A DNA stretch of 64,000 nt from Eleginops maclovinus (GCF_036324505.1 NC_086361.1:5343196-5407195); one strand, 5' to 3'. Shown: positions 41,101 through 55,600, numbered from the stretch's first letter. A program made the numbers and translations. Notes: a model not told the origin generated them from the sequence alone.

Positions 41101-44100
41101 TTTGACTATGTTTATGTAGGGAAATTACGTATATGTGATAATTAAGAGATTATTTTGCAGGTTTGTGTTGATGTGGTCTAAGACACACGCAAGCATTTTT
41201 CTAAATTCAGTTTGTACGGGGGCAACTGATGCCAATAGAATATTTTTTTTTCTATTGAAAACAATATATGACTTGACACCTCACAAACACTGTAATGTGT
41301 GTGTTTCTTTGTTCTCAGGAGGGACATTGGTGTTTGATGAAGCAGACATTGAGCTGCAGGCTGAAAACATCCTGATCACAGATGGCGGACGGCTCCAGAT
41401 CGGCCAGGAGGGGGCGCCGTTCCAGCACAAAGCCATCATCACGCTCCATGGAAATCTGCGCTCACCTGAACTTCCTATCTATGGAACCAAGACGCTGGGG
41501 GTCAGAGAGGGAGTTCTGGACCTGCATGGTATGAGCACACACAGAAACACATTCATAAAGATGAGAGGATCAACACCATTATCATGTCTGTCTGCTGAAG
41601 TAAAGCAGTAGCTTAGCTTAGCTTAGAGAATGAAAACTGCTAGCCTAGTTTGGACAAATCTGCCAACAACCAGAGAAGAGGATCAACACCTGTCTCCTGT
41701 CTGTATGCTAAGGATGAAGCTAAGCTTAGCATAAAGCCAACAACACCCGTTTAACCTTAATCAGCATAATAAAAGCAGCTCCACATCAACCCATTAACAC
41801 ATTACTCCATCAGAGAAAAATCAAAGATTGCTTGTAGAACTGAAACGTTTTTTAGTTAAATACTACTTTTGATTATTTGGTATTTTTCTTTTTCCAACAC
41901 TGAATCGTAGTCATCTACCTTAAGCAACTTGGAACTTCACTTCTACACTTCAGTATTTGAAATCCCCCTAATTACATGACTTCATGTCAGGTAACAGTAA
42001 GCTGACAAATGTATATGAGTCGCGTGTCCTGAGGGGGAAGAAGTTATTATTGGATGACATTCCAACTGCCCCCCCCTCAGGTGCAAGTCTGTGTTGACAA
42101 CCTGTTTCTCCAGGTATTCCTGTTCCTGTCACTTGGACCCATTTGGCGCAGACAGCGGGTGCAGGCTCCAACACACTGACTCTCATGAAGGGGGTGACAT
42201 GGAATGTTGGAGATGAAATTGTCATCGCCTCCACCGGAACCAGGTACAGTCTCTAACGCACGCTGTCAAAGCAGAAACCATATTATTTTTTTATGGAACA
42301 CGCTTCTTTCAGGTCAAATCGCAGTAACTACGTGAGATTAAAGTTGAAACAAGAATCTCACTTTTTAACATCTTAGCTGACCATACTAAAATAATTATGC
42401 AATAGAAATGTGTAATTTTGGTAAAAAATAACAGTATGTAAGAGCCAACCTGCAGTGACTTCACTCCAGATAGTCGCAGCTAGCTGGTGAGGTAGACCGG
42501 ACAACATGAACTTAGATATCTACACTCTATGTGTAACACGCACGCTTTATTAGCGCTCAAAGACATTGTAAATTGGTTGACCAATCACAACAGAGCCGGC
42601 CAGCTAACCAATCAGAGCAGACTGGGCTCTGGTTTCAGACAGAGGGTGAAAAGAGGTGCTGCAGTACAGGCAGGATGAGAAAAATAAAGAGCTTTTTGAA
42701 CATTAAAGCATGGAGACATGTCCTAGTAGAGACACTAAATACATTAAGAAGCTAAAAAGGAGCATAATAGTGCCCCTTTAATATATACTGTCACAAGAAG
42801 AGTCAAAGTTACAGGTGGATGGCTTTACACAGTTAATCGCCTTTTTTTAAAGCTCCAATCATATTCACTGTTTGACTGTATCTACTGTAGATTGGCAGAT
42901 ATAAAACAGTGTTTTGGTGCTGCAGCTCAAAATTTATTATTTTGTTTCCAGGCACAGCCAGAAGGAGAACGAGGTGAGGAACATCGCTGCTGTGTCAGCA
43001 GACGGGAAGACTTTGACTCTGACCAAAGCGCTGGAGTACTCTCACCTGGGCGTGACCGTCACGCTCCCCGACGGCACAGTGTTCGAGGGCCGTGCCGAGG
43101 TGGGGCTTCTCACCAGGAACATTTTGATACGAGGCGCCCAACATGAAGAATGGCAGGATAAGATCGAACCCTGCCCCGCTGGCTTCAACACAGGTACTGG
43201 TTTCAGCTCCAAATAAATGATGAAAGAAATAAGAAAAAATGTCCTATATACCTAACATACATATCCAACAATCATGTAAAGAGTTATGCTTGTAAAACTG
43301 TCACCATTATTTAAAGTTAAGACAGCCTACAAAAAAAATTGAATTCCTGATCAATAGTACTGAGAGCTTTTTAAATCAGAGAAAAATAATAGCTTTTTAT
43401 TTCATTATAAATCTGCTGACTTGATATCAATAGGGAGCTGGTGTCACCATTCTGGGTACAGAGCATCGGTATATGCAGTTCTAACATTCTCCCGTCCCTA
43501 CCGCAGGTGAATTTGCCACCCAAACCTGTTTCCAGGGACGATTCGGAGAGGAGACGGGCAGCGATCAGTTTGGAGCTGCCATCATGATGCACGCAGCCAC
43601 TCCAGGTCAGGATCTGGCAATCGGCAGACTGGAATACGTAGAGGTGAGATGATTTAAACTTTATTTCTCTACAGCATTTGTTCTCCTCATCCTCACACAG
43701 AAACGTTGGCCTTCCTCAGATCTTCCACGCAGGACAGGCCTTCAGGCTGGGGCGTTACCCCATCCACTGGCATCTGATGGGAGACATCAAATTCAAGTCC
43801 TACGTGCGGGGTTGTTCCATCCATCAGACCTTCAACAGGGCCATCACCATCCACAACACCCACAATCTGCTGGTGGAGCACAACGTCATCTACGACATCA
43901 TGGGCGGCGCCTTCTTCATCGAGGATGGCATAGAGACGGGGAACGTCCTGCAGTACAACCTGGCTGTGTTTGTGAAACAGAGCACCAGCCTGCTGAACGA
44001 CGACGTCACCCCCGCCGCCTACTGGGTCACTAACCCCAACAACATCATCCGCCACAACGCCGCAGCGGGGGGCACCCATTTCGGCTTCTGGTACCGCATG

Positions 44101-47100
44101 CACAATCACCCCGACGGCCCGTCCTACGACAGCAGCATCTGTCAGAAGAGGGTTCCTCTCGGTGAGTTCTCCAACAACACTGTGCACTCGCAGGGCTGGT
44201 TTGGCATCTGGATCTTCACCGACTACTTTCCCATGAAGAACGGAGGCTGCCGCTCCAAAACCCCCGAGCCCGCCGTGTTCCGAGGCCTCACCACCTGGAA
44301 CTGCGAGAAAGGGTGCCGAGTGGGTCAACGTGGGCGCCGTGCAGTTCCACGACTTCCTCATGGTGAACAACGAGAAAGCCGGTATCGAAGCGAAGCGCAT
44401 CATTCATTGGGCTGTGAGTGGATATGGCGAGGAAGGAGGGGCCACGATGTCCAACTGCACCATCGTGGGTCACGTGGATGAGCTGGGACTGGGACAGGAC
44501 TACTGCACGGACCGGGGGATCATCGCGCCGCTGGACGATGGCCTGAGTGTCCTCAACACCAAGTTCGTTAACTTCGACAGGGGCTCGTGCACAGCCATCG
44601 GAGTGGCCCAAATCGACGGCACGTGCATCGATCGCTGCGGAGGATGGGCTGCCAAGTTTGCTGGGATCCAGTACTTCAATTCACCCAACAAGGCCAGCTT
44701 CAGCTGGGAGCATGAGGTGCAGCTGGTGGACACTGATGGCTCCCTCACAGGTACTTTAATCTCATACTGTTTCCTTCTTTAAGCGCTTTGAGCATTTGGA
44801 AATGTGCTAAAATAAATATGCAATGAATTATTGTTATTATATGTCTTTCATTTAACAAACTACATCTTTAATCAGTCACTTAATCCATAGGGATTTTCAG
44901 GAAATTATCACCATTACAGTTTTTCTTCAGTGTGTTGCTTAATGATGCAAAGCTAAGAATTGGTAGGTTATGTAGTATATTTCTAAAGCACCAATATCCC
45001 TGACTGCTTACTGTACTGTACAATAATGTCAATTTTGTAAAGGGATCTTTAAATTCCCATTTTAACTGTAGGTAAACGTTTACTTGGAAAACACAATACT
45101 TTACAATACTGTAGAACAGAATGCAAAATGTTAAATGTACTATAATTTTGTTTACCTTTGATCGTTTATGTATAGCCATAAACAGTGAAGACTACATTTA
45201 AAGATACAAAATAAACATCCTGCAATAGCTCAGGAAAAAAAAAATGTTTTGGCTAGCACTCCGACACATTGTACGTGTAGGCTAAGGAGCAACCCATCTG
45301 TTAGTGGTTGACCAATCACAACAGAGCCAGCCAGCTAACTAATCAGAGCAGACTGGGCTCTGGTTTCAGACAGAGGGTGAAAAGAGGTGCTGCAGCACAG
45401 GCAGTATGACAAAAATAAAGAGCTTTTTGAACATTAAAGCATAGAGACATGTCCCAGTAGAGGCTATACAAATATGAACCCGAGAATTAGCAGAATAGGG
45501 CCCCTTTAATATCTGAGAGACAAGCTGCAAGTTGTAAGTGTGTACATGATAGACAAGTGGAGGAGAGTTGAACTCCTTGTGAAAAATACATTCCTAATTT
45601 GTGAAATTAACTAAAGCAAATGAGGAAAAACTGTAAAAGACAAGTCTGTTTTTATTGTTATTTTTGTAACACTCTGCCCTAAGTGTATTGGTTCCTTATG
45701 AAGATAATTTTTAAAAACTACATCTTTCATTTTCATGTCATTACAACCTAAAACAGCAAATAAAACTGAAGTTTGGGCTCCGGTGTGCCATCCCTGCATT
45801 CAAATAAACCCTGTCCCCCATGTTTCCCTGATTCCAGGAACCATCAACAATAAAGTGGTGCCTTTAAGCGGCCTGCTGGACCCCGCCCACTGTTCCCAGA
45901 GCGCCGAATGGAGTGTGGGTTTCCCTGGCGCTGTGTGCGACCACACCGTCGCCTTCCATCGTTTCGCGTTCAACAACCCAGCGCCGCAATCTCTGGAGGG
46001 CAAGGATGTCATTTTAACCAACTCACATGGTAAGTAAATACAGACAGAAATAATCTGTAGTCTTTACTGACCCCTACTGGCGGTTAGTCGGAACTGCATG
46101 CTATAACATTATAGGTGATTTACAGTTTCTGAAGTCATTTCGGCCACAAATTGAAATGGTTATAAATGAGTTGTTGTTATTTTTATGAAATTGCTACTAT
46201 TAAATATTTGGAATGCACAGCGGGAATGTGTTCAAACCATGTTTGTCAGGTGGAGCTTGATGGAATTTAGTTTTAGAATTGATGCCAAAATTGTTTTAAA
46301 ATTGTGCTGATTGTGATCAACTTTTCAATCACTTAAAAGTGCCACATTCTCTAAATATGTAAACCATCACCCCCTCCCCATTTGGCATTTATAAGACATT
46401 CGAAAGCTTACACTCTATAATGAGGTAATGCAAACGGAAGCAGCCATAACATCCCTTAAGGCGGGGGTGGCCAACCAGTCAGAGGTTAAGAGCCAATCAT
46501 TTTACTGTGTTACTACGAAGAGCCACATCATACTCACAGGCACACATGCTGGGTGTATGCCCCCCCCCCCCCACACACACACACACACACCTCTCTCTCA
46601 CCTTCTCTGTTTTGCCCAGCCTTTCTGTGTGCTCCCTCACTCTCTTCCTCTGTGTGCCCCTCTCTATCTCTCACACGTACAAATGAAAATCTAAAAATGC
46701 ACAATAATTGACACAAAGACACACCTTTCCATAGACACACACACCCTCACACAGACAGTTACACATAACCCTCCTCAGGCAGATTTCTTGTAACACACAC
46801 CATGATATTGACAGAAATGGATTTAAACCTCTCCTAGTATTAAGACTAGATTAAGTATTGAGATTAAAGGAATATTTAAATGTTTGTATTTAAAACAATC
46901 CCATGTCTAAGGTTGGTTTAAATACTGCTTCATGACAGTCATTTAAAAATAAATGAAGTGTATTTTAGTTAATTATCCTCTCATGATAACTATCTAATCT
47001 TTTACCTAACCCTCTGACTGGCAGAAGCTCTGCTGACAGAGATGCACCCGTTATTACGGGTTTATCTGAGTTCTATTTTTGCCGTTCAGAAGCAGATCTC

Positions 47101-50100
47101 TCCATTCCCTGTCACACCGCGAGTGCAGTAGAGCCCGCCTCCGGTACTGCAGGATCTGCATTCCGATTGGCTAAAGCACTTCGGTGTCGAAAGTTCTGTG
47201 TAACGATTGGCCCGGAACTTGTATGTCGTTATCCCCTTTGTGAACTTGGATACATATGATAAAAGAAACCCCACAGAATTAAAATTCGATATGAACTAAG
47301 TAGCCGCATGAGACTGGGCAAAAGAGCCACCCCTGCCTTAAGGCCCCCCCTAACCCTGCAAAACACAGTTATAACAATGTAATATAGATATGTCTTCATA
47401 GAAAAAGTTCTGATGGATACTGTACGTGAATAAACAGTTATAAGTGTCTTTGTATTTATGTAAAACTAAAATAGTGTGCTAAAAATAGTTTTTAAGCTTC
47501 TTGCTTCTAAATGGGGAGTTATAGCAAAGTGTTACCAAATATATAAATGTATCTGCTTCTAAATGAATATGGATAAAGCTTGTATGAATTCTAATACAAT
47601 GCTGTTTAAACATTTAGCTTATTATCTAGTTTGAGAAATAAGATAAATCTCCTCACAGTGCTCATTTTAAGTCTTATCATACATCATAAAAAGAAATACA
47701 CTCAAGGCTTTAGGCGAGGACAGTTGATGTATAGAGCATGAAGCATTTCACAGTGCTGTACAAAAAAGCATTCAGCAATAGAGCAACAGAAACGAAATAT
47801 AAAATGAAACATATATTTTTTAAATGATATGACCGCCTTTCAAGACTCCAAAAGTCAGAAACAGTCAATAAATTGCAAATAATATTAGAATACAAATGAA
47901 AACAAAGCTAAAATCCAAAAGGACAGGTATAAAATACAAGAATAAAAGTAATGGTGCTTCAGCTTTTTTATAATTCCTGTGACAAACTATATTTAAAACA
48001 TCATACTTTAATGTATTATTGTGACATTTATTAACACACAGTCATGTTATGTTATTTGTACAATAATTTGGAAAACATTAAAACAATCAGCGTCAGTAAA
48101 TAGTTTTATTAATTTCATTTTAGAGTCTACATGATGTCAATCAGACGCATGAAGAAAATGATGTAATAACTATATTTTGCTTATATTTGACGTGGACAGG
48201 CATGATCATAGTACACTGTTTCCACTGTATAAATGAGATGATTCTGTTTTTTTGTTCAGGCTCCAGCGCAGTTCCCTATCTGAAGAAGAGGATGACTCAT
48301 AAGCTGGGCTGGATGGCCATGATGCCCTCTGGACTAACGTACAACATGATCTTTGATGACATGGACCACCTCACCAACATCACCTATGAAGGAATATTCT
48401 ACGGCTTCAAGGTACCGGCAACCTCCCTCACAGGATGCGATACCAGCCGATAAAAGACCATACTGTAATTACCAGTGCTGTAAAGTAACTAAGTACTGTA
48501 TTTAAGCACAATTTTGAGGTACTTATATTTTACTTGAGTATTTTTGTTTTTATTTGTTTGAATACATTACTTTACTTTGCAGATTTGGATTAATAATGTG
48601 AAATATAATAAACTCCTAAAAGACTAGCTGCACCTTTACCAGCTTTGATAACACTTTAATGCAGCATTAATTATAATCAAAGCATATCAGATATATTATT
48701 CTGAAATGGACCAATCTGCACAATGACTGCTTTTACTGTCGCTACTTTAAGTCCATTTTGATGCTAAAACTTTTCTACTTTTACTTGAGTAACATTTTGA
48801 ATGCAGGACTTTTACTGTACCAGACTATTCCTACACTCTGGTACTTCTACTCTTACTCTAGTAAAATAGTTTTCCCACCTCTGGTATATACACATCACCT
48901 CTCAGACTGTTTCTGTGTCTTATGGTATGCTGACATTTTTTGCTTGTGCTTCACACAGGCTGATGATTTTTTGATCATCAACCACAACTTCACCCAGAGT
49001 CCGGATAAATTCCGAATCATCGACGAGAGGAACGGCTCGTCCGTGCCGCTCAGCTACAGCAACAACAAGAACGGAGACTGGTACTTCAACAGCAGCTCCA
49101 ACAACCTCTACTACATCGGTACGGCACACTTTATTATGGATCTGTTGCCAAATGTTCATTGTAGTTTCTATAGTATGAGGACTTCCTGTTTTTATAGTAT
49201 TTTTCTTATTTAAATATATTTGCTGGTCAGACAAAACAAGATGTCACCTGGCCTGATTACATTTCGAATAGGCATTTTTTCCACTATTTTTTAAATTTTA
49301 TAGACTAATGGTAATGAAATGGTTTAAATAGTACCTTTTAGAAATGACATTAAGAATTTAAACTTACAACATCATTAACTTTAACATAGTTATTGTCATC
49401 GGTCTGAATCCCCATTTTAATTTCATGTAAAACTGTTGGCTTTTGTAAAATGATGACGATGATGAATGATGTTTTATGTGCTTTGTGGAGTATTTGCCTC
49501 ATGAAGACTTCAAACTCAATCCCTCTAAACGTTCAGTGACTCAGCAATTTCACATTGTGTTGTGTCGGCAGTCTCTGGGAAGACGAGTCAGCGCCGGCGT
49601 CGGAGCAGTGCCGACCGAGCCTTGCAGGAATCCGCGGTGAAATTCAGGGTGTACCGCTGCTTCTACCCCAACTGCATCAAACCTTCACCCCCACCCCCAG
49701 CCACGGTGACCCCCCTGCCCACCCACCGGCCTACCAACTTCATGTACGTTTAACTGCAACATGTTATTTAAGACCAGGAGGATATTCATTTAAACATAAA
49801 GCATTGAAAAGTACACATTTTGCTTGCATTATGTTATACTTGTAGATTTATCATAACAGCTGCACATTTCTAACATGTAATGTGAGTACAACCTGTTTTT
49901 GATTTAAATATTGTTTTATCTTAAAACAAGACCAAATGAAGGTAGGTCTTGAACTAGAATTATAAAATGTTAGTGGAAGTTTCAGATTCAATTTCATCAT
50001 AAAAAGGATGTTGTTTTTTTGACTAGAATTCTCTGAAATGCAATGGAATAGGAGTTTCAGATAGAATAACTGTGTCTGGAAACTTTACTTTACAATCAGA

Positions 50101-52556
50101 TTTTTTCAAGATTTTATTATCATTTTTTACCATTTACAGTGTTTAATTATTAGCCTCTTTTTTTTAAATGTTCTTTGTCTCTGGAGGAAAATTCGTAGAT
50201 GCCCTTAGAGTATTACACAGTGACACAACATAAGGAAAATGTAAACAAACTACTCGACACGCTGACCAGCAAACCACACAAGCAGTAACATGGAAGAAAA
50301 GTCACAAATATTATCATTTCTAAAACTGAAAATAATGATTGTGATTCCTCTGGATTTTCTGTAGTAAAATGTTCTTTGATTGTGTGTATTTCTGTAGCCG
50401 GTGGTCTGATGATGCGTTCTGGACAAGTTCAGCTGAAAATAACAACAAAGTTCCAACAGCAGGCAGCGATGTGGTCATCCCAGCAGGTAACGTCTAGAAG
50501 ATTAAAAAAAATCAAAAGGAAGGAAAACTACTGAATAAAGACAGGGTTGATTTGAAATGACCATAACAAATACAGATTCAGTTTGTATTTTATATTACAA
50601 TACTTTTACTTCCTGTTGAACCGCAGGAAAGTGGGTGGTTTTGGACAGTGACACCCCCGCGCTCAATAAGCTGACTGTGATTGGAGTTCTGGAGATTCCT
50701 GACAACCTGAACAGCTCGTCCACCAGACAGGCCCGGGAAGTGCCAGTATACAGCACAGTGGTGGTGGATGCCGTCTACATCTCCATCCAGGTCAGCCTCA
50801 CCTCCTTTAGTACATATAAGTACAAGTGTTACTTAAAGTTAAGAATAACTGGAGCAAACTTTGGGATTTTAGCCTTTGCAGACCATTTACATGCACAAAA
50901 ACCTATATAACACACTACAGGGAAGGGAGGCTCCCAAAAAGCTTTCATTTCCTTCATATTTCATTTGCTTTACTATTCTTTTGTTTTCTTGTCTTAAATC
51001 TGATTTTTTTTCTAGTAATGCCATTGTGCTCTCTCTTTCTTTTTCAGTTTTGTTCTGTTAACTATTTATCAGTTTAATGTTTCAGATTCCAAAGGTGGAG
51101 CTACTGTATGTTCATTTTTCTGTATACTGGTGGTTAGCTTTATCCTATCATCTATTAGTTCATCATCGCTGTTCATACTTTACAAAACTGAGGTAACGTG
51201 TTTAATATTTGCCTCCAAAATATAGTGAAGAGATGTGTAAATAATCCAATAAGGTACCTCACAGTTGTATCAAAGTACAGAAGTTGGGTAAAAGTATTTT
51301 CACCACAGGAAACCGTTGTAATGACAGCTGATGCAGTGTTTGTTTAGTGTGTGATGTGTGTGTTTCCTGTTTCAGGGCGGCAGGCTGATCGCAGGTTGGG
51401 ATGACGAGCCGTTCAGAGGTCAGCTGACCATCAAACTGAGAGGAAACCACCGCACCCCCGACTGGCCCCTGCCCAACGGACCCAACCAGGGCTCCAAAGT
51501 GCTGGGTGCGAAAACAGCATCACAATCAACTTTTTGGTTTCTTGCCAAAAGCCGATTTAAGTTGGCCTATAATATGAAGAATTGACCTTTAAATAAACAA
51601 ACAATGTTTTATTCTTATATTTTACATGAACATTTTATAATTGAATACTCCACAGGTGTGTTTGGTATCCTGGACCTCTATGGACTCCCTCCCAATGTTT
51701 ACCACACCAAACTGGGCTCCACTGCTGCCGCTGGAGCCACCACTCTGAACCTGTCGCAGGCTGTCGACTGGCAGGTCAGACAGCTTCCTTTTCTTACCTT
51801 CAACTCAGGATTAAAATGTTAAGATCAAACTATATTTTTGATGTGCGTATGTATTATTAATTGAGAGTAACATTTAATGTTATCTCTGAGAGCTGGTATT
51901 CAGTTGTGTGTTTACCTTGGTGCGTGCAGGTTGGAGACGAGGTGGTCATCTCCACCACCAGCTACAGCGCCTGGGAGACAGAGAAACGCCAGATCACAGA
52001 TGTGTCCGCAGACGGCCGCGTGCTGACCCTGAACCAGCCTTTGACCCACTCTCACATCGGTCAGTTTAACGGCTGTCTCTTAATCCCAAAAATGTCAAAC
52101 ATAAAATAAAAACATTTGTGATGTTTACATTTGAACTGATATTCAAAGTGGTTTCCTGTCTGACTGTTTCTCTCTCCAGGTGACACTCACTCCGGGGACT
52201 CGTTCTCCTACACTCTGGCTGCGGACGTGGGTCTGGTCAGCAGGAACATTAAGATCGTTGGAGAGGAGTATGCAGAGATGATGGACGAGTCGTTCGGGGC
52301 CAGACTTCTAGTGGGTACCTACTCCTGGGAGGGAATCGACTACAAAGGTAAGACGAGTATAGAATGTGATCTCCGTTGTTAGAGGATAGTTTACATTGGA
52401 TTAATCAGCTCTAATTAAACGGTTTGATGTTCCCCCTGAAGGAAAAGCTCAGATCAGAAATGTGGAGTTCCTCCGCTCGGGTCAGGAAGGCTGGACCGAC
52501 TACACCGACCCCCGATACTCTGTGGCCTACCTCAACCTGGGAGAGGTACACAAACA

Positions 52557-52628
<72 letters not shown>

Positions 52629-55600
52629 TCAAACCTAAGGACTAAAGGGCTAGACCTAACTGTGTGTTTGTAAAAGCCTGAAAGAAATTCACCTTTATGC
52701 CCTACTGAAAATGAAAGAATCAACCTTACCCATGACCATCACATGTTTGCGTCTCTTGCACTCCTGCTGTTTTAATTGTTTAGAGTTCTGTAATTACTAA
52801 TTATGCCAGTTTCAGAATCAGAATACCTTTATTCGTCCCACAGAGGGGAAATGTACATTTGCTACAGCAACAAGAGGCAAAGACAGCTTTAACAAAAAGG
52901 AAAAAGCAATGCATTAAAATATAAAGATAGATTAGAAAAAAGAAAAAAAAAGAATTTCAATCTTTCCACCAAAATAAAAATAGAAACCGGCTTTTGGCTT
53001 GTGTCGCCATCGTCGTCCTCCCCCCCCCCCCCCATTAAGTTTCAGTTTTGGTCTTCCAAGGCAAACCTGCTCTGGATTGTCTTAACTGGATTACAGAGCT
53101 AGACAAAAATAATTCATGTTTTATTTCTCTGAAAATTGTATACATGATCACTAGGCGCTGAGAGGAAAATATCTATTAAATTTGCAAATAATGAATATTG
53201 TTTGTTCCGGTTGAAAGGTTTCAGATAAGGACTCGTACCTCCAGGGTTGCGCTTTCCATGACGGTTTCTCTCCGGCCATCGGAGTGTTCGGGACGGAGGG
53301 ACTGAGTGTCGACGATAACATCGTCCACCGCACCGTGGGAGAAGGTAAACACGATACCGACAAAGTAGTTTACAATTGATTTTCAATTTACACATGGGGC
53401 CGGAATATCCAAATGAAATAGGTCCAGTTTAACACGGTCTTTATCCTCCCAATTTCGTGTCACAGGAATCAGAATCTGGGGGAACAGGATCACGGTGAGG
53501 AGGAACCTGGTGATGATGACGATGTGGCCCGGGTCCTATCAGGACAGAGAGGAGCCCTTCAACTACGCGTGGAACGCTGCCATCGAGGTCTGCCCACTCA
53601 AAATAAAAAACGACTTATACACCAAAATCTGTACAAACATATTCTATTCCCAGAATGAATTGTCATTCTTTTAATACTTTATAATAGTTTGTAGATACAT
53701 TTTTATAGTTGTATCTACTGCTGTGCTGACAACTTACTTCCTCTTATTGTGTTTATTTATGCCTCTTTATACACCAAAGCAAATTCCTTGTACTTGGCAA
53801 TAAACCTGATTTGATTTTCCAGGTCAATGAGGGGACAAATGTGGTCCTGCAGCATAACATCGTGGCAGGTTACGAGAGAGTCGCTTATCGCATCGATGGA
53901 GAACCTTGTCCAGGTAAATTGATTCGAAGTGATCAGTTGAACAAATGTCAGGTTTTATTAAATCCTGAATGACTCAGACACAGGGAAAAGATTCAGCCTC
54001 AGAGATTTATTTTCCTCCGTGCAGGATACTTGAACAACAATGAGAGGTGGATGGACAACGAGGCTCACGGCGGGCTGTTTGGAGTCTACATGAACAAAGA
54101 CGGGCTGCCCGGCTGCAGCCTCATCCAAAGCTTCTTCATCTGGAAGAGCTTTGACTACGCCATCTACTTCCAGGTCACATTACTCTTCTCTTTCCGACAC
54201 CACTTTGATTAATGCGCTTAATTCTGGCTCAATGTGAGGCTAAAGTGTGTGAGCTTGAGGTGAAGGGATGTCAAGGATCAAGGGAAGTAAGATAAATGGG
54301 AATTTACTCATACACAACAATAGAGAGAGGATATACAGCAAGAGGAGCAGTGCAGAAGGACTTCACTTTTATAGTTAACACAATTATTCATGGATATCAG
54401 AACATTTTGAAGGGAGATATTTGCCATTTTTATGCCCGACATGCATTCAAAAGCCTTGCAGAGCTGGCCAATTTATCTGCGGTTTATAAAACAGGATGAG
54501 GCCATCATTAAAATCTATGTTCTAACAACCTGGGACTCTTTTAGGGTTGCTAAAAGTCCATTTACCGTGCAGTCCATTTATCCTCCTCTGCCTCCCCTCA
54601 CAGATCCCCATGAGTGTCGTTATTGCCAACGTGACCCTGGTGGACAACGGGATGGGCATCATGCCTTTCGTCTACGGCCCCCCCTCTCTTTCCCATGAAT
54701 ACGCTGATAAAACTGTGCACGTTCAGGTGAGAGGGGCTACTATGGTTCATGTTTTCTTGGTTTTCAATTTCCTATGATTTAATTGGTTTACTTTAAATGG
54801 GAGACTATTTCATCTTTCTCATATTTTCCCAGAATGCCTTGATTGTTGGCAGCAGCCCGAGCTTCGACTGTTCCTCCACGTTGCCTAGCAGCGACTTTAA
54901 TATCGTCAACAGTGGCGGCAGTCGAGCTCCGAGACCCCCAACAGGTACAGTGCAAACTTATGATGAGGTGACTAGGGGTATTATTTTTGGAAGCCGTGAT
55001 GATTGGGCTGAAAAAATGCGGGGTTTGAACAGACTTTTAAAAAGGCCTTCTTTTTAGGATTTACCAACGCGTAAGTATGCCAGGTGACAGCCATTACATT
55101 TCATTTCATTTGGCTGAATGCAAAAAAAACATAGAGAGGCAAACTCCAAACAACAAGGAAAGTGCAGATATATTCACATCAAGCAAGCCATACCTTTGTC
55201 ACTGCTGTTTTTTTTGCCGGAATTTAATTGCCACGGTACAATGGAAAATATGCAGAGTTCCTGCTGTCCTGATGTCAATGGGGAGCTCATTCTACCATTT
55301 AGGAGCCAGGATAGCCGCCCGGCGTGTTTTTTGAAGGGTACCTAGTTCTACCTAGAGTAGCAAGCTGATCGGCTGACGTCGAGCAAAGTGCACGTGCTGG
55401 ATTGTATGGTTTAACCAAGGCAGTATGAGAAAAGTAAAAAGCTTTTTGAACATTAAAGCATGGAAACATGTCAAGGTAGAGACCCAAAATGCAAATATGA
55501 GAACATTAGCATAATAGGGCCCCTTTAATATCATAGCTTAGAATACAACATAACTTGGACTAAAGAGGGCCTGTGGAAACATGTTGGCACATGCACTTTT

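Larger units (their letters stand above)
40919..43193 (+). other. pkhd1l1: pkhd1l1 exons 43-46: first G8 domain
   Basis: Exons 40919-41075, 41319-41528, 42114-42243 and 42952-43193 encode about residues 2132-2377. The G8 signature is clear: [53 protein letters not shown] and a [16 protein letters not shown] end. The eight conserved glycines that give G8 its name are largely present. The following part ([24 protein letters not shown]) links to the beta-helix and resembles CEMIP/TMEM2. For exon 45 I chose the acceptor at 42113, not the CTCAG at 42080, because it keeps frame with IPVPVTW. Confidence 0.92.
43507..46029 (+). other. pkhd1l1: pkhd1l1 exons 47-49: first parallel beta-helix region
   Basis: Exons 43507-43643, 43720-44750 and 45838-46029 encode about residues 2378-2830. 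The long exon 48 (1,031 nt) contains [57 protein letters not shown] and [17 protein letters not shown], the stacked PbH1 strands shared with fibrocystin, TMEM2 and CEMIP. Exon 48 needs the acceptor at 43719 (CTTCCTCAG), since IFHAGQ follows directly from EYVE of exon 47. It also contains the one-base frameshift described separately. With that base removed, exon 48 ends in phase 1, which matches exon 49. Confidence 0.93.

Noticed and set aside
42081..42113. Alternative acceptor CCCTCAG for exon 45
   Set aside because: Starting there would add 33 bases coding for a segment that includes an in-frame TGA; the acceptor at 42113 keeps the conserved frame.
43681..43719. Acceptor TCACACAG at 43700 for exon 48
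   Set aside because: It would insert extra sequence between EYVE and IFHAGQ, which are adjacent in PKHD1L1 homologues; CTTCCTCAG at 43719 fits.
44311..44313. Programmed ribosomal frameshift as explanation of the exon 48 break
   Set aside because: There is no slippery heptamer or convincing downstream structure, and no such event is known in PKHD1L1.
44311..44330. A tiny intron repairing the frame in exon 48
   Set aside because: Protein continuity is complete on both sides, leaving no room for an intron; only one base is surplus.
43693..44403. Open frame of 236 codons on the minus strand opposite pkhd1l1 exon 48
   Set aside because: It is antisense to a strongly conserved coding exon, has no family resemblance and exists because of the GC-rich third positions of the sense frame.
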